NCBI GenBank assembly: GCA_902797475.1
Contig: CADBTG010000108.1
Coordinates: forward strand, 1-11,984
DNA length: 11,984 nucleotides
Source of the DNA: an uncultured Lachnospiraceae bacterium
GTDB lineage: Bacteria; Bacillota; Clostridia; Lachnospirales; Lachnospiraceae
Reading direction: 5' to 3'
Shown one piece after another: positions 11,138 through 11,984 of the stretch. The notes under the pieces are model-generated. The model was given only the letters and a program-made list of their open reading frames with translations, searched no databases and had not been told where the DNA came from. The position numbers and the translations under genes are program-made. Numbering within the stretch: position 1 is the stretch's first letter; each line of letters opens with the position of its first letter.

Positions 11138-11167
11138 GGCTTGCCGGCTTTCTTACGGATTCCCTGG

Positions 11168-11984
<817 letters not shown>

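Overview
The window looks like ordinary chromosome from a Gram-positive anaerobe of the Clostridia. Lachnospiraceae is the best guess, at moderate confidence. The reasons are: strong AGGAGG-type ribosome binding sites, sigma-A-type promoters with 17-bp spacers, two lipoproteins with monoderm-style lipoboxes (one with a Pro-Thr linker), an encoded tRNA-Gly without CCA, an atpD-atpC operon end, and a compact C4-acid cluster. No mobile element, CRISPR array, rRNA or phage gene is visible.

Layout, left to right. From 1 to about 5070, on the minus strand, lies a metabolic cluster transcribed in the order lactate/malate dehydrogenase (4886-3942), class II fumarase (3839-2463), NAD malic enzyme (2393-1221). 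It ends at a strong terminator (1170-1197). A trigger-factor-like prolyl isomerase lipoprotein (1146-7) follows downstream. The dehydrogenase has an LDH scaffold but carries Arg, not Gln, at the substrate-specificity position. With fumarase and malic enzyme as neighbours it is probably a malate dehydrogenase. The three enzymes would then form a malate node joining oxaloacetate, fumarate and pyruvate. Upstream of it sit a promoter, a perfect 14-bp palindrome and two direct repeats.

From about 5070 to 8466, still on the minus strand, are a large surface PIG-L/LmbE-like protein anchored at both ends (7380-5113) and a four-helix membrane protein with a C-terminal Cys/His domain (8276-7527). Each has a convincing promoter and terminator. 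Divergent from the latter is a plus-strand DUF937-type protein with a lysine/alanine/proline tail (8467-9072). A convergent coiled-coil protein of unknown function follows (10124-9123).

From about 10150 to 10400 there is a divergent promoter pair and a complete tRNA-Gly(GCC) gene with its own promoter and terminator. After a 315-base gap with small repeats and a hairpin come the end of the atp operon on the minus strand: atpC (epsilon, complete) and atpD (beta, running off the right edge).

No multi-gene defence or biosynthetic system is evident. The best leads are the Arg-102-type dehydrogenase inside a malate cluster, the PIG-L protein that keeps its zinc ligands but has Ser at both usual catalytic positions, and several unexplained operator-like inverted or direct repeats.
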